A stretch of DNA of 64,000 nucleotides from CAWJAP01 sp963834365 (GCA_963834365.1 CAWIBS010000037.1:1-64000); one strand, 5' to 3'; shown: positions 9,299-18,736, counted from the stretch's first letter. The notes: generated from the sequence alone by a model not told the origin. Translations and numbers: made by a program.

Positions 9299-11415
9299 GC
9301 GACCCCCTCGTCGAGTATCACGGCAAACAGCTCGACAGAACCGATTCCCTGGACGTCCATCTGCGTCGGCGGTCCGAACGGCACCATGTCTCGCACGCGG
9401 TCGTAGACCGGCCTGGTCACGAGGATCGAGGTCCGTCCGTCGGACTCGATGCGGCGCGTCAGCCGGACTGTGTCGCCCCAGAGGTCGTAGATGAACTTGC
9501 GCCGCCCGATCAGCCCGCCGATCACCGGGCCGGCGTTGATGCGGATCTCCGCGCCGAGACTGGTCTGACGCTCCGCGTTGAATCGACGGACGATGCGAAT
9601 GGCCTCGCGCGCGAACTCGACCATCCGCGCGGTATGGTCGGGCCGCTCGAGCGACAGGCCCGATGCCGCGAGATAGGAGGCGCCGATCGTCCGGACTTTC
9701 TCGACGCCCTGCTGCTCGGCGGCCTCGTCGAGTGCGCCGACGACATCGCTCAGCAGCCCCATCACTCGATCCTCGCCCAACTCGCGCGAGAGCGCGTCCA
9801 AGCCGACGAGATTGATGTACGCGACGGTGACGTCGGCGAACGACTGAGGCGTCTCGGACGTGCCCCCCCTCACTTGCGCGGCGGCCGACGCTGGCAGCAG
9901 GCTTTGAAGCAGTCGTTCGTTCTCCTCGACCTGGCGGTCGAGGTCCTCGCGGCTGTCGCGGAGACTGCGTATCATCTCGTTGAATGCTTCCCCCAGCTCG
10001 CGGTACTCATCGTCGGGCGCAACATCGACCTGCACGTCCAGCGTCCCTTTGCTGACACGCCGCGCCGCGCTGACGAGCGCGCCGATCGGCCGCGTCAACG
10101 CCGCCGCCAGGAACAGCGCGATGACCGAGGCGAGCAGGGCGAGCGCCCCGCCGGCGGCGAGCGAACGGCGGGTGTAGGCCGCGAGCGGCGCCATCGCCTC
10201 GCTCCGGTCGATCTTCGCGATCACGCCCCAGCGCAGCGAATCGAGATCCAGGGGGCCATAGGCCGCCAGTACGTCGACGCCGCGGTAGTCCTCGACTTCC
10301 ATCAGCCCGCTCTGCCCGCGCAGCGCCGCGGCCGCGGCCTGGTGGGCCACCGGCACGGTCAGGATCGTCGTGTTCAACCGTTCCACGGCGTCGACCGTGC
10401 GCGACGTCAGCTTCGACTGACGCAGCGTCGTGATGAACGCCTTCGAATCCTCGAGCAGGAATCGTGAATCCGTCCGCATCGTGTGGTCAGGTCCGAGCAG
10501 ATAGATCTCGCCGGTCTTGCCGAGGCCTTCAGCCTCCCACTGCCGTCCGCCCGAGAGCGCGTCCGCGATCGGCTCGAGCCTGAACCGGAGGAGCAGGATC
10601 GCGGCCATCCGCTGGCCGTCGAACACCGGGGTCCCGATGAAGGCCCCAGGTGCGCCCAGTCTCGGACGGTACGCCTCGAAGTCGCCGACCCGGTAGTCGT
10701 CCACGTCTTTCGATGTGCTCAGAGTGCGCGCCAGGGCCGCGAAATTGCTCGAGGCGTAAGGTCCGCTGGCGAGGTTCGTGCCGAGAACCGTCGATTCCTC
10801 GTAGGTGTAGAACACTTCGAGCGTCTCGGGATCGACGAGCAGAATGTTCTCGAATCCCAGCCTCTTCATGAACGGGCCCAGCTTGGCCTGCACATCCGCG
10901 ACCGCGACACCGAAACGGCTGGTGTCGGTATCGGAGGCGAGCGGTCGCGACACACCGTAGGGCTTTGGCGCCTGCACGATGTAGTGGTAGTGGAGGTACC
11001 ATTCCGCGGGGCTCGTGGGCAGCGACGATCCCTCTGCCGGTGTGAGCGCCAGGCGGCCGGCGACCGCCGGGCCGTACTCTTGCGTGTGAAACCGCGTCAC
11101 GTCCTCGGTCATCTTGGGCGTGACTTCGACACGTTGCAGATCCCGATGGGCGGCCCGCATGGCAACGGCCGCTCGGGTGACCGCGTCCGATGCCGAGAAG
11201 GCCAGCACCTCGTTGCGCATGGACGTCAGCATCGACTTGACGATGCCGGCCTTGGAGCGCTGGAGGCCGAGCAACTGCCGTTCGGCGCTGGCTTTGAGGC
11301 TCTGGCGGGCGGTGACGTAGCCCACGGCTGTCAGCACGGTGATGCCGGCGATGGTCAGCAGGACGAAGGACGCGAGCAGCTTCGACTGCACGCTGAGCGA
11401 TCGCCGATGGGCCAT
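9295..11415 (-). CDS. Membrane sensor with dCACHE-like, HAMP and degenerate class III nucleotidyl cyclase domains
   Basis: 706 residues from ATG 11415; the open frame extends 64 codons further, but ATG 11415 precedes the obvious first helix. Order: TM about 14-35, a large periplasmic sensing domain about 38-415 of dCACHE type (FGVAVADVQAKLGPFMKRLG), TM about 419-440, HAMP about 441-490, a short coiled coil, and a class III cyclase domain about 520-700. The adenine-recognising Lys573 (EKVRTIG) and Asp644 (YDLWGD) are kept. Both metal-binding aspartates are lost: Asn535 in AYINLVG and Ala579 in IGASYLA. The transition-state Asn is Arg651 (GDTVRLTRR). It is therefore probably catalytically inactive. 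It is translationally coupled to the downstream channel that carries a cyclic-nucleotide-binding domain. Confidence 0.9.
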   Translation of the reverse strand: MAHRRSLSVQSKLLASFVLLTIAGITVLTAVGYVTARQSLKASAERQLLGLQRSKAGIVKSMLTSMRNEVLAFSASDAVTRAAVAMRAAHRDLQRVEVTPKMTEDVTRFHTQEYGPAVAGRLALTPAEGSSLPTSPAEWYLHYHYIVQAPKPYGVSRPLASDTDTSRFGVAVADVQAKLGPFMKRLGFENILLVDPETLEVFYTYEESTVLGTNLASGPYASSNFAALARTLSTSKDVDDYRVGDFEAYRPRLGAPGAFIGTPVFDGQRMAAILLLRFRLEPIADALSGGRQWEAEGLGKTGEIYLLGPDHTMRTDSRFLLEDSKAFITTLRQSKLTSRTVDAVERLNTTILTVPVAHQAAAAALRGQSGLMEVEDYRGVDVLAAYGPLDLDSLRWGVIAKIDRSEAMAPLAAYTRRSLAAGGALALLASVIALFLAAALTRPIGALVSAARRVSKGTLDVQVDVAPDDEYRELGEAFNEMIRSLRDSREDLDRQVEENERLLQSLLPASAAAQVRGGTSETPQSFADVTVAYINLVGLDALSRELGEDRVMGLLSDVVGALDEAAEQQGVEKVRTIGASYLAASGLSLERPDHTARMVEFAREAIRIVRRFNAERQTSLGAEIRINAGPVIGGLIGRRKFIYDLWGDTVRLTRRIESDGRTSILVTRPVYDRVRDMVPFGPPTQMDVQGIGSVELFAVILDEGVA

Positions 11416-11693
11416 GATGGGCGTCCTAGCATACTGCGCGGGACGTTGGCTCAAGTAACAAGTGGACGTCCCGGCCCGGTGTGGCCGGTCGAGCAGCGGC
11501 TGATCGCGATCGGCGGGAGGGGGGCTGGCTGGCGGATGATTCCTCGACGGAACCGCGTCCAAACGCGAAGATGGACCGGCCGCTGGTGATGATGAGCCAG
11601 ACGGCATCGAACCGGTCTAGATTATGATGTGCGGTTTCAGGATTGCGAACGAGGGACCGCTACCGCCATCACGGCCATTATTGGAGTTACACC
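11416..11693. promoter_or_regulatory. Divergent intergenic region upstream of the cyclase-like gene and the VOC gene
   Basis: This 278-base gap separates two divergently read genes, so both promoters should lie here. A TATGAT hexamer at 11623-11628 could be a -10 box for the plus-strand gene, but no clear -35 is visible. A GGAG at 11683 sits 8 bases before the VOC ATG. No gene is seen. Confidence 0.35.
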
Positions 11694-12110
11694 ATGAAAG
11701 ACACAGCCACCGCGACACTACAGGCCAACAGCATCATGCCGAGCCTGACCGTGAACGACCTGCAGCAGAGCCTGGCGTTCTTCGACGCGCTCGGCTTCGA
11801 AGTCGAAGAGCGCTGGGAGGACAAGGGCGTCCTGCTCGGCGCCATGCTCAAAGCCGGGCAGGCGCGCCTCGGCCTGAGCCAGGACGATGGTCAGAAGGGC
11901 CGCGACCGGGTCAAGGGCGTCGGCATGCGCATCTACATCGAAGCCGGCAACGACATCGATGCCCTCGCCGCGCGTGCCAAGGCCGCGGGCGTCACGCTGA
12001 AGAGCGAGCCGGCCGACACTGAGTGGGGGAGCCGCGCATTCGACGTCATCGAGCCGAGCGGGTTCATGCTGACAATCATGTCCCCATCGCACGAAGTAGC
12101 CGCCGGCTGC
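11694..12110 (+). CDS. VOC (glyoxalase/bleomycin resistance) family protein, stop lost
   Basis: From ATG 11694, with GGAG 8 bases upstream, about 125-135 residues with the VOC fold pattern: PSLTVNDLQQSLAFFDALGF, then VLLGAMLKAGQARLGL and WGSRAFDVIEPSGFMLTIM. The frame has no stop and runs on into the ATPase gene. A single extra base between about 12065 and 12095 would bring in TAG at 12095-12097, giving a normal length. Function: VOC proteins bind metal for isomerase, dioxygenase or resistance chemistry; no substrate can be assigned. The 3' boundary is uncertain. Confidence 0.75.
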
Positions 12111-12111
12111 C

Positions 12112-12274
12112 ATGCATCGTCCAGGCGCGGAAGAGTTCCTGCTCGCCATCCTCCAAACCCTGGAAGAGTTGCCGCCGGATCTCGCCCGCCGCCTCGCGGA
12201 TGTCCTGAAACGCCCCGACGGGCGAGCGGGCGCAGGCCATCCGTCAGCTCTTCGAGGAGCTCGCCGGTGACTGA
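12112..12274 (+). CDS. Small helical protein coupled to the downstream ATPase (one frame break)
   Basis: ATG 12112 starts MHRPGAEEFLLAILQTLEEL, then PPDLARRLADVLKRPDG. As written it stops at 12270. Removing one base near 12222 gives ERAQAIRQLFEELAGD and a TGA at 12272-12274 that overlaps the GTG of the ATPase gene (12267). The roughly 54-residue product is predicted to be mostly alpha-helical, acidic and amphipathic. I do not recognise the family. The overlap suggests co-translation with the ATPase and a role as a small partner or regulator. Confidence 0.5.
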
Positions 12275-14561
12275 GCGGCTCCAGCGCCTGGTGATGCACG
12301 CCTTTCGCGGCGTCCCCGGCGAGATGGCCGTGGACTTCGGCAAGGGCGAGAGCATTGCCGTCTACGGCGACAACGGCACGGGGAAGAGCACGATTGCCGA
12401 CGCGCTGGAGTGGTATTTCACCGGCGAGATCGAGCTCCTGTGCCACGAGGGCCGCCAGCATGCCGTTCGTCACGTCGGGGGCGACCGCGCCGATATCACG
12501 TCGGTCGAGGTCGTCACGAGTGGCTCGCTCGGCGGGCGGACGGTCTTTCCCGAGGAACGCGCACCCGGAACGCAGCCCGTCACGCGCCGGGAGACGTTCC
12601 TCCTCCGGGGCCGGACGCTGGCCGACTTCATCAACAAGACCAAGACGGAGAAATGGAAGGCGCTGGTCGAGATCCTCGGGCTCGATGCCATCGAGAGCCT
12701 TCGCGAGGATCTCCAGCGCGCGCGGAACGAGCTGCGCAAGGAGGCCAAAGCCGCGGAGGAGCAGGTGGACTCGTGCCGCCGCGCCCTGTCCTCCGACGGC
12801 GGGCTGGTGACGCACGACACGGTGCTCGCCAGCCTCCAGGAGATCTGCGCGGCGCTCGGTGTCGATCCGCCCGCCTCGTTCGACGATGTCGTCGATCCCT
12901 CCTGGATCACGGCGGCGATCGGCGCCAGCGCCACGGCCGCCGAACCGTCCGAGCGCGATAGTCTCCTCGCTGAGCTCAAGGCACTGACCCCGCCGGCTGT
13001 CGACACCAGGTCAGTCGAAGGCTGGAACACGCTCATCGGGTCCGAACGGGCGCGCCTGCTGCCGCGGACGTCGCTGGTCCGCGAGGCCAAACGGCTCGTC
13101 GAGGCGGGAACGCTCGGCGGACGATGCCCGCTGTGCGGGCAAGCCGTTGACGAGGAGAAGCTGGCGCAGAGCATCGAGACGGCGATGGTCGAGTTGATGG
13201 AGGCGTCGCAGGAGCTCGACCGTCATCGCGCCGCACTCGCGCAACAGGCCGACGATCTGAATGCGGCCCATTCCAGGCGGCGGTTGCTGCACGGGCGCGC
13301 ACGCGCCCAGTCGATCGAGCTTCCTCCCCTTCCGCCGTTCGATGCCGCCGGCCTGCAGGCCGGGGTGGACGGCCTCGCGCGGATCGACGTCGCTCCCATG
13401 ACGGCCGGTCTGGCTGACCTCCGCAAGTGGGACAAGGCGGTGGCCAAGATCGCGCAGAAGGAAGCGCGCACCAGGCCAGGCACGCGCGATACGCAGCTCG
13501 TGATGCTCGCGGCTCTCTGCCAGCAAGTGCGACTCTGGCGCCTCGCCGAGCGGAAGGCGGCGCGGGCCGGCCGTGCGCTCGGCCTGGCCGATCGCGTCTT
13601 CGACGCGTATCAGACGAAGCAGAAAGAGGACCTCGCCAAGCTCCTGTCGCAGATCAGCCACCGCGTGGCCCAGGTCTACTCGGCGCTCCACCCGGGCGAG
13701 GACCTGGCCGGGGTCAGCATCGAGCCCTGGACGGCCAAGGGGGTGGAGCTCGCGATCGAGTTCCACGGATCCCGTCAGCGTCCGCCCCACGGCGTGCTCA
13801 GCGAGTCGCACCTGAATTCGCTCGCGATCGCGCTCTTTCTGGCGATGGCCGAGACCTTCAACGAACGGCTCGGCTTCCTGGTGCTCGACGATGTGATCAA
13901 CAGTTTCGACGTGGAGCACCGCGGCCGCCTGGCCGAGCTCCTCGCCGACGGTTTCCCCGACTGGCAGCTCATCGTGCTGACACACGATCAGCAGTTCTAC
14001 GAGCACCTGTGCCGCCGCGCGCCGGCGTGGCGGCGGCTCGAGCTCACGTCGTGGAGCTATGCGGCGGGGCCGCGCACCACGAACTACGAGACGCGGGGCA
14101 TCCTGACCGCGGCACGGGAGCGGTTCGAGAGCGGCGACGTGCAGGGTGCTGCGACGAAGGCGCGCCGCGCGCTCGAAGAGCTGCTGCAGGAAGTGTGCGA
14201 GGCGCTGTGGGCGCCGCTCCCCTTCCGGCGCGGCCAGGCGAACGACAAGCGGGAAATCGGCGAGCTGTTCAAGGGCATGCGACGCGTGCTGAAGGAGCGG
14301 GCGAAGCCCTACCTCGAGACGGTCGAGCCGCTGCTCAGGCATCTGGAGGCCGACGTCGGCGCGACGCTGAACGTCGAGATCCACGGCAGCCGCGGCCGGG
14401 CCGCGCCGAGCGAGGTCGAGGCCGCGCTGGGCCGCATCACCGCCCTCGACGAACACTGGTCGTGCCCCGAGTGCCGGACGCGCATCTGGCATCGCGGCAC
14501 GCCTGAGGCATCGCGCTGCCGTTGCGGCCAGCGCGCGTTTCCGCCCGTCCACGCGGCCTAG
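12267..14561 (+). CDS. Rad50/SMC-like ABC ATPase with zinc hook and C-terminal zinc ribbon
   Basis: 764 residues from GTG 12267, preceded by GAGGAG at 12255. Walker A GDNGTGKST is at 34-42. Helical coiled-coil arms flank a zinc-hook motif CPLCGQ at 287-292. The ABC signature LSESHLNSLA starts at 511, Walker B is LVLDD at 538-542, and the H-loop is LTHDQ near 571. A helical domain follows about 600-720 (RARRALEELLQEV), which could be HEPN-like but is too diverged to be sure. The end is a zinc ribbon, CPEC at 733 and CRC near 753. Such ATPases act in DNA double-strand-break repair or in phage-defence complexes. The C-terminal helical and zinc-ribbon part, and the tiny coupled gene upstream, point to a specialised rather than housekeeping Rad50. 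Confidence 0.85.
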   Translation: MTERLQRLVMHAFRGVPGEMAVDFGKGESIAVYGDNGTGKSTIADALEWYFTGEIELLCHEGRQHAVRHVGGDRADITSVEVVTSGSLGGRTVFPEERAPGTQPVTRRETFLLRGRTLADFINKTKTEKWKALVEILGLDAIESLREDLQRARNELRKEAKAAEEQVDSCRRALSSDGGLVTHDTVLASLQEICAALGVDPPASFDDVVDPSWITAAIGASATAAEPSERDSLLAELKALTPPAVDTRSVEGWNTLIGSERARLLPRTSLVREAKRLVEAGTLGGRCPLCGQAVDEEKLAQSIETAMVELMEASQELDRHRAALAQQADDLNAAHSRRRLLHGRARAQSIELPPLPPFDAAGLQAGVDGLARIDVAPMTAGLADLRKWDKAVAKIAQKEARTRPGTRDTQLVMLAALCQQVRLWRLAERKAARAGRALGLADRVFDAYQTKQKEDLAKLLSQISHRVAQVYSALHPGEDLAGVSIEPWTAKGVELAIEFHGSRQRPPHGVLSESHLNSLAIALFLAMAETFNERLGFLVLDDVINSFDVEHRGRLAELLADGFPDWQLIVLTHDQQFYEHLCRRAPAWRRLELTSWSYAAGPRTTNYETRGILTAARERFESGDVQGAATKARRALEELLQEVCEALWAPLPFRRGQANDKREIGELFKGMRRVLKERAKPYLETVEPLLRHLEADVGATLNVEIHGSRGRAAPSEVEAALGRITALDEHWSCPECRTRIWHRGTPEASRCRCGQRAFPPVHAA

Positions 14562-14593
14562 CCGCACACTTGGATCGTCGAACTGGGCTGACG

Positions 14594-16875
14594 GTGATCG
14601 GGAGACGGCTCGGCCACTACCTCGTGCTCGAACGCCTGGGCGGCGGCGGGATGGGCGAGGTCTATGTCGCCGAGGACACCAGGCTGACCCGGAAGGTGGC
14701 GCTCAAGCTGCCGCGAGCCGAGGTCACCGACTCGATCGATCGCCGCGCCCGGTTTCAGCGGGAAGCCCGCGCGACCGCCGCGCTCAACCATCCGAACATC
14801 GTCCACGTCTACTCGGTCGAGGAGCTGGACGGGCTGATCTTCCTGACCATGGAGCTGGTGCCCGGGACGGAGCCTGCGCGAGCTCCTGCGATCGGGCGCC
14901 GCGCTGCCGCTGGCGAAGACACTGGCCATCGCCTGCCAGTTGGCCGACGGCCTGGCGTGCGCGCACGCCGCGGGTGTCCTGCACCGGGATCTGAAGCCCG
15001 GCAACGTGATGATCACCGCCGAGGAACGGGTCAAGATTCTCGACTTCGGACTGGCCAAGTTCCTCGGGCCGGCGCCCCCGCTCGGATCCGGAGACCCCGA
15101 CCGTGGCTGGTGACGCGTCGACCGACGGCTTCGCGCTCGGGACCGCCGGCTACATGGCTCCGGAGCAGGCGCTCGGCCAGACGGTCGATCCCCGCACCGA
15201 CATCTTTGCGCTCGGCGCCGTGATCTTCGAGATGGCGACCGGCCGCGCGGCGTTCGCCGGCGAGACGCTCGCCGCCGTCTTCGATCAGCTCCTGAACCGG
15301 CAGCCACCGCCGGCCGCGAGCTTGAATCCCGAGGTGCCCGCGCCGCTGTCGGCGGTCATCGAGAAGGCGCTGGACAAGGATCCCGAGCGGCGCTATCGGT
15401 CGGCAGCCGATCTTCTTCAGGCCCTGAAGGGGATCGATCTGCAGGCGCCCCGCCAGACACGCCGCCGTCATCCCGACCGACGTGCCGGCGCCATCCTCGA
15501 TCGTGGTCCTGCCGTTCGTGGACATGAGCGCGGCGAAGGACCAGGAGTACTTCTGTCACGGCGTAACCGAGGAGATCATCAGCAGCCTGTCGTGCGTGCC
15601 GGAGCTGCGCGTCATCTCCCGCACCTCGGCGTTCGCCTTCGAGGGGAAGGGCCTCGAGATCACCGACATCGGCCGGCGGCTGCGCGTCGCGACGGCGCTC
15701 GAGGGCAGCGTGCGAAGGGCGGGCGCCCGCGTCCGTGTCACGGCACAGCTCGTGGACACCGGAGACGGCCACCAGATCTGGTCACGGCGCTTCGATCGCG
15801 AGCTGTCGGACGTGTTTGCGATTCAGGACGAGATTGCCGCGACCATCGTCGACGCAGCTGCGGAGCGGCAGCCGTCAGCCTGCGCCGCGGCCATCGCCGG
15901 ACACCGAAGCCCATGACGCGTACCTGCACGGGCTCCACGCGATGAATGCGTGGACGGAGCCGAAGATGCACCGCGCCATCGCCGAGTTCCAGCGCGCGAT
16001 CGATCGCGATCCCGACTTCGCACCGCCACACGTGGCGCTGGCCGAAGCGCACATCTGGCTGTACTCCGGAATTGGCGCGGTTCCCGCCGCCGCGTCGGTC
16101 CCGCAGGCGCGCCTCGCCGTGGAGCGTGCCCTCGCGCTCGACCCGCTGCTCGCCGGCGCGCATCGGGCCCGGGCGCTGATCGCGATGAACCACGATTGGG
16201 ACCGGCACGCCGCGAGCGAGGGGCTCCTGCGGGCGCTCGAGCTCAGCCCGGGCTCGGCCGCCAACCATCTGTGGAATGCGTGGCGCCTCGCGCTCCTCGA
16301 GCGACGGCACGACGAGGCGCTGCTCGAGCTCGAGGAAGCCGAGCGCTCGAGTCCACTCGACCTCCAAATCAAGACCCTCATCGGGTACGTCCATCATTTC
16401 CGCCACGATCTCGAACGCGCGATCCGTCAGTTCGAGCGCGTGGCCGCACTCGAGCCGGCGTTCGCGTTCGCGCACTACGCCCTCGGAGACGCCTACACGC
16501 GTGGCAGCCAGTTCTCACGAGCGGTGGCTGAGTACGAACGGGCGATCGAGCTCGGGGGCCGATCGGTCAACCACCTCGCGGCCCTCGGCCACACGCTGGG
16601 GCGAGCGGGCCAGCGCGACAGGGCCGAGGCCGTGCTGCACGAGCTGACGACGCGCGCGGGGGACGGGTACGTCGCCCCGATGTGGATTGCACTGGTCCAT
16701 CTGGGTCTCTCGGATCTCGATTCCGTGTTCCAGTGGCTCGACCGCGCCTTCGAGCGAGCGAGACGGCTCATTGGTGCTGATCGCCGCGGCGGTCGAGTTC
16801 GATCCGTTGCGTGAGCATCCCCGCTTTCGGGCGCTCCTCGAGAAGATGGGGCTCGGCCAGGTCGCTCGCGAGTAG
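14594..16875 (+). pseudogene. Ser/Thr protein kinase with TolB-like and TPR domains, multiply frameshifted
   Basis: From GTG 14594: kinase glycine loop GGGGMGEVYVAED and Lys in VALK, catalytic loop HRDLKPGNV near 14985, DFG near 15045, and GTAGYMAPEQ near 15150. Next comes a TolB/FlgO-like domain (VVLPFVDMSAAKDQEYF to QIWSRRFDRELSDVFAIQDE), then TPR repeats about 15920-16800. This is the usual acidobacterial kinase-TolB-TPR layout. Frame breaks near 14872, 15090, 15465, 15870 and 16768 each fit one extra base, so a functional gene of about 755 residues may be hidden by sequence error. Substrate unknown; it would be cytoplasmic. It lies 32 bases downstream of the ATPase on the same strand. Confidence 0.75.
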
Positions 16876-17126
16876 CGCGATCAATGGTCTTCGGTCTTAA
16901 ATCTGGTCTCGGACTACGGACTGCGGACTACAGGGCTTGCGAAGGCATAATGGCGGGCCCGTACCGATGTTGCCGCGAGCCTCACCGGTAGGCCGGACTT
17001 TAGGTCCGGCGGGCCTCGGTCACTGGTAGCTGGACACTGACCTGGTCACGGTAGCTCGTAGCTGGGTCGCCAATCTTTGTCTCTGGCCGCTTGATGATTG
17101 GCGCCGGCCGGCGGTAATGTTGGGGC
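16876..17126. repeat. Intergenic repeats: GGACTAC heptamers and a GCCGGAC palindrome
   Basis: No gene is seen. At 16911-16931 there are three heptamers (GGACTAC, GGACTGC, GGACTAC). At 16992-17010 there is a perfect 7-base stem, GCCGGAC with loop TTTAG, belonging to the palindrome family found at several gene ends in this window; it could terminate the kinase transcript. At 17025-17065 GTAGCT is repeated irregularly. Confidence 0.6.
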
Positions 17127-17321
17127 ATGCCAGGACGGAACCGGACCGATTCTCAGCGGATCGCGCGCATCCAGGCCCTGGCGCGTGAGCTCGACTCGCC
17201 AACGCCCGCGGAGCAGCACCGGGCCCTGCTCGCCCTGCTGACCGAAGCCCGCGCCCTCATCGAGCGTCTGGAGGACGAGGGCCTGCACCGGAAGTCCAGG
17301 CCGGCGCAATCCATCGACTGA
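17127..17321 (+). CDS. Small hypothetical protein
   Basis: 64 codons from ATG 17127, no known domain. The product is charged and predicted helical (RIARIQALARELDSPTP, then ALLALLTEARALIERLEDE), suggesting a short coiled coil. Codon use looks coding, with strong third-position G/C. No clear ribosome-binding site. It is followed by a hairpin at 17384 that it shares with the convergent gene. Confidence 0.45.
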   Translation: MPGRNRTDSQRIARIQALARELDSPTPAEQHRALLALLTEARALIERLEDEGLHRKSRPAQSID

Positions 17322-17383
17322 TCCTCGCGCGGCGCCGCCGGCGGCAATCCCTCGCCGCGGACCGGCGGCAGGGTTGCAGCTTC

Positions 17384-17401
17384 ACCGAGGCTGAAGCCTC
17401 G
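17384..17401. repeat. REP-like palindrome at a convergent gene end
   Basis: CCGAGGC-TGAA-GCCTCGG, a perfect 7-base stem with the GGCTGAAGCC core shared by the palindromes at 34011, 35283, 41221 and 51255. It lies between the 17127 gene and the convergent gene ending at 17413, so it may act as a two-way terminator. Confidence 0.6.
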
Positions 17402-17412
17402 GGGCCCACGGT

Positions 17413-17943
17413 TCACGCTTCTGAAGTTTCAGCAGCGTGGGACGCGGTCGGGACACCCATCGCGGCCTCGACCCACAACACGCCGGGCTCGGTCGTGAGG
17501 TGCGCCTGCCGGAGGAACCGCAACACGCCCAGCGGGTCGTAAGGTCCGACCAGCGTCAAGAGGTCAATCTCGATCGTGCGTCCGTTCACGCGGATCCCCG
17601 TCGGCAGCCGATCGCCCATCAGGCCGGCCAGCGGCCCGAACCGGCCGATGACCCCGACGTCCCGCACCGAGAGGCGCACCAGGGGCGCCGGCGTCATCGA
17701 CACGTGCGGCTCGAGATCGAGCGGCACGGTGATCGCCGGCAGCCACCGGGACCTGAACGAGAGCACGAGGTCGAGTCGATTCTGCGGGTGAATGACCAGC
17801 CGCATGGCGCGCAGCGCCGGCACGCGCGGCAGCACCGCCGACTCGAGGACCATGTTGGCGATCCCGTCACGCAGCGGCAGTTTTGCGAAGGCCTCTCCGC
17901 CGGCGAAGTCGCCGGCACGGATGCGATCGAGCAGCGGGATCAT
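17413..17943 (-). CDS. Conserved hypothetical protein
   Basis: 176 residues from ATG 17943, chosen because GAGG lies about 9 bases upstream and the region before it belongs to the preceding gene's end; ATG 17952 is an alternative. No signal peptide. The sequence alternates amphipathic strands (MRLVIHPQNRLDLVLSF, LPAITVPLDLEPHVSM, VRLSVRDVGVIGRF), suggesting a beta-rich fold that could bind a lipid or hydrophobic ligand. I do not recognise the family. It follows the metallophosphoesterase gene by about 35 bases on the same strand, so the two are probably one operon. Confidence 0.7.
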   Translation of the reverse strand: MIPLLDRIRAGDFAGGEAFAKLPLRDGIANMVLESAVLPRVPALRAMRLVIHPQNRLDLVLSFRSRWLPAITVPLDLEPHVSMTPAPLVRLSVRDVGVIGRFGPLAGLMGDRLPTGIRVNGRTIEIDLLTLVGPYDPLGVLRFLRQAHLTTEPGVLWVEAAMGVPTASHAAETSEA

Positions 17944-17977
17944 GGAGCTCATCCTCGGGCACTCATCACACACGCCC

Positions 17978-18736
17978 TCATTCCTCGGCGAACGCATTGA
18001 CCGCCGTCGCGGCGCCCAGACGCACCACTTTGTAGAAGGGACCGTCCGGCGCGCTCTTGCGCCTCAGCGGCAGCGAGACATTGTGCACGGGAATGCCGTT
18101 GCTCGTCGTCCCCTCGGCCTGCCCATTGTGCGCGTGGCCGTGGAAGACGACGTCCACGGGATACCGCGTGAGCGGCTCCGCGAGCCGGCCCGAGCCGAGA
18201 TACGGGAAGATCTCCAGCGGTTCGCCTTCGACCGTGGCACGGATCGGGGCATAGTGCAGCACGGCCACCCGCCGCGGGGTTCGCAGCCGCGCGAGCGCCC
18301 GTTCGAGCTTCATCGCTTCGGTGATCGCCTCCTGCACGAAGGCCTTGATGGCCGGCTCGCCCCACGGGCCGAGCGCTCCGCGGCCGAACCCGCCCGCGAA
18401 CCCTTTCACGCCCGCGAACCCGACGCCTTGGACCTCCACCGTGTCGCCATCCAGGACGTGCACGCCGGCGTCGGTCAGCACCCGCGCGATGAGAGCGTCG
18501 AGCGACGATTCGAAGTCGTGGTTGCCGAGCACGGCGACAATCGGCACGCCCGCGATGCCAAGCTCCTGGGCAAGCAGACGGACCTCGTCTTCGGCTCCCA
18601 TGTCGGTCAGGTCGCCACAGAGCACGAGCACGTCGGCTTCGTCGCGCAGCCCGGCGAGCGCCTGCGTGACGAGACCGGCCGAGCTCCGTCCGTAGTGGAG
18701 ATCGCCGAGCGCCGCGATCCGAACCTCCGGTTCCAT
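17978..18736 (-). CDS. Calcineurin-like metallophosphoesterase
   Basis: 252 residues from ATG 18736, with GGAGGTG 8 bases upstream. All five metallophosphoesterase blocks are visible: ALGDLHYG, VLCGDLTD, AVLGNHDFE, VLHYAPI and DVVFHGHAHNG. These bind a dinuclear metal centre and hydrolyse phosphoesters. No signal peptide, so cytoplasmic. The open frame continues upstream of the chosen start, but the ribosome-binding site decides. The specific substrate is unknown. It shares an operon with the hypothetical gene downstream. Confidence 0.88.
   Translation of the reverse strand: MEPEVRIAALGDLHYGRSSAGLVTQALAGLRDEADVLVLCGDLTDMGAEDEVRLLAQELGIAGVPIVAVLGNHDFESSLDALIARVLTDAGVHVLDGDTVEVQGVGFAGVKGFAGGFGRGALGPWGEPAIKAFVQEAITEAMKLERALARLRTPRRVAVLHYAPIRATVEGEPLEIFPYLGSGRLAEPLTRYPVDVVFHGHAHNGQAEGTTSNGIPVHNVSLPLRRKSAPDGPFYKVVRLGAATAVNAFAEE

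Noticed and set aside
11694..14561. A VOC-ATPase fusion
   Set aside because: The linking segment is arginine/proline-rich with no domain, and a better-coding small gene overlaps it in another frame. A single extra base would separate the genes.
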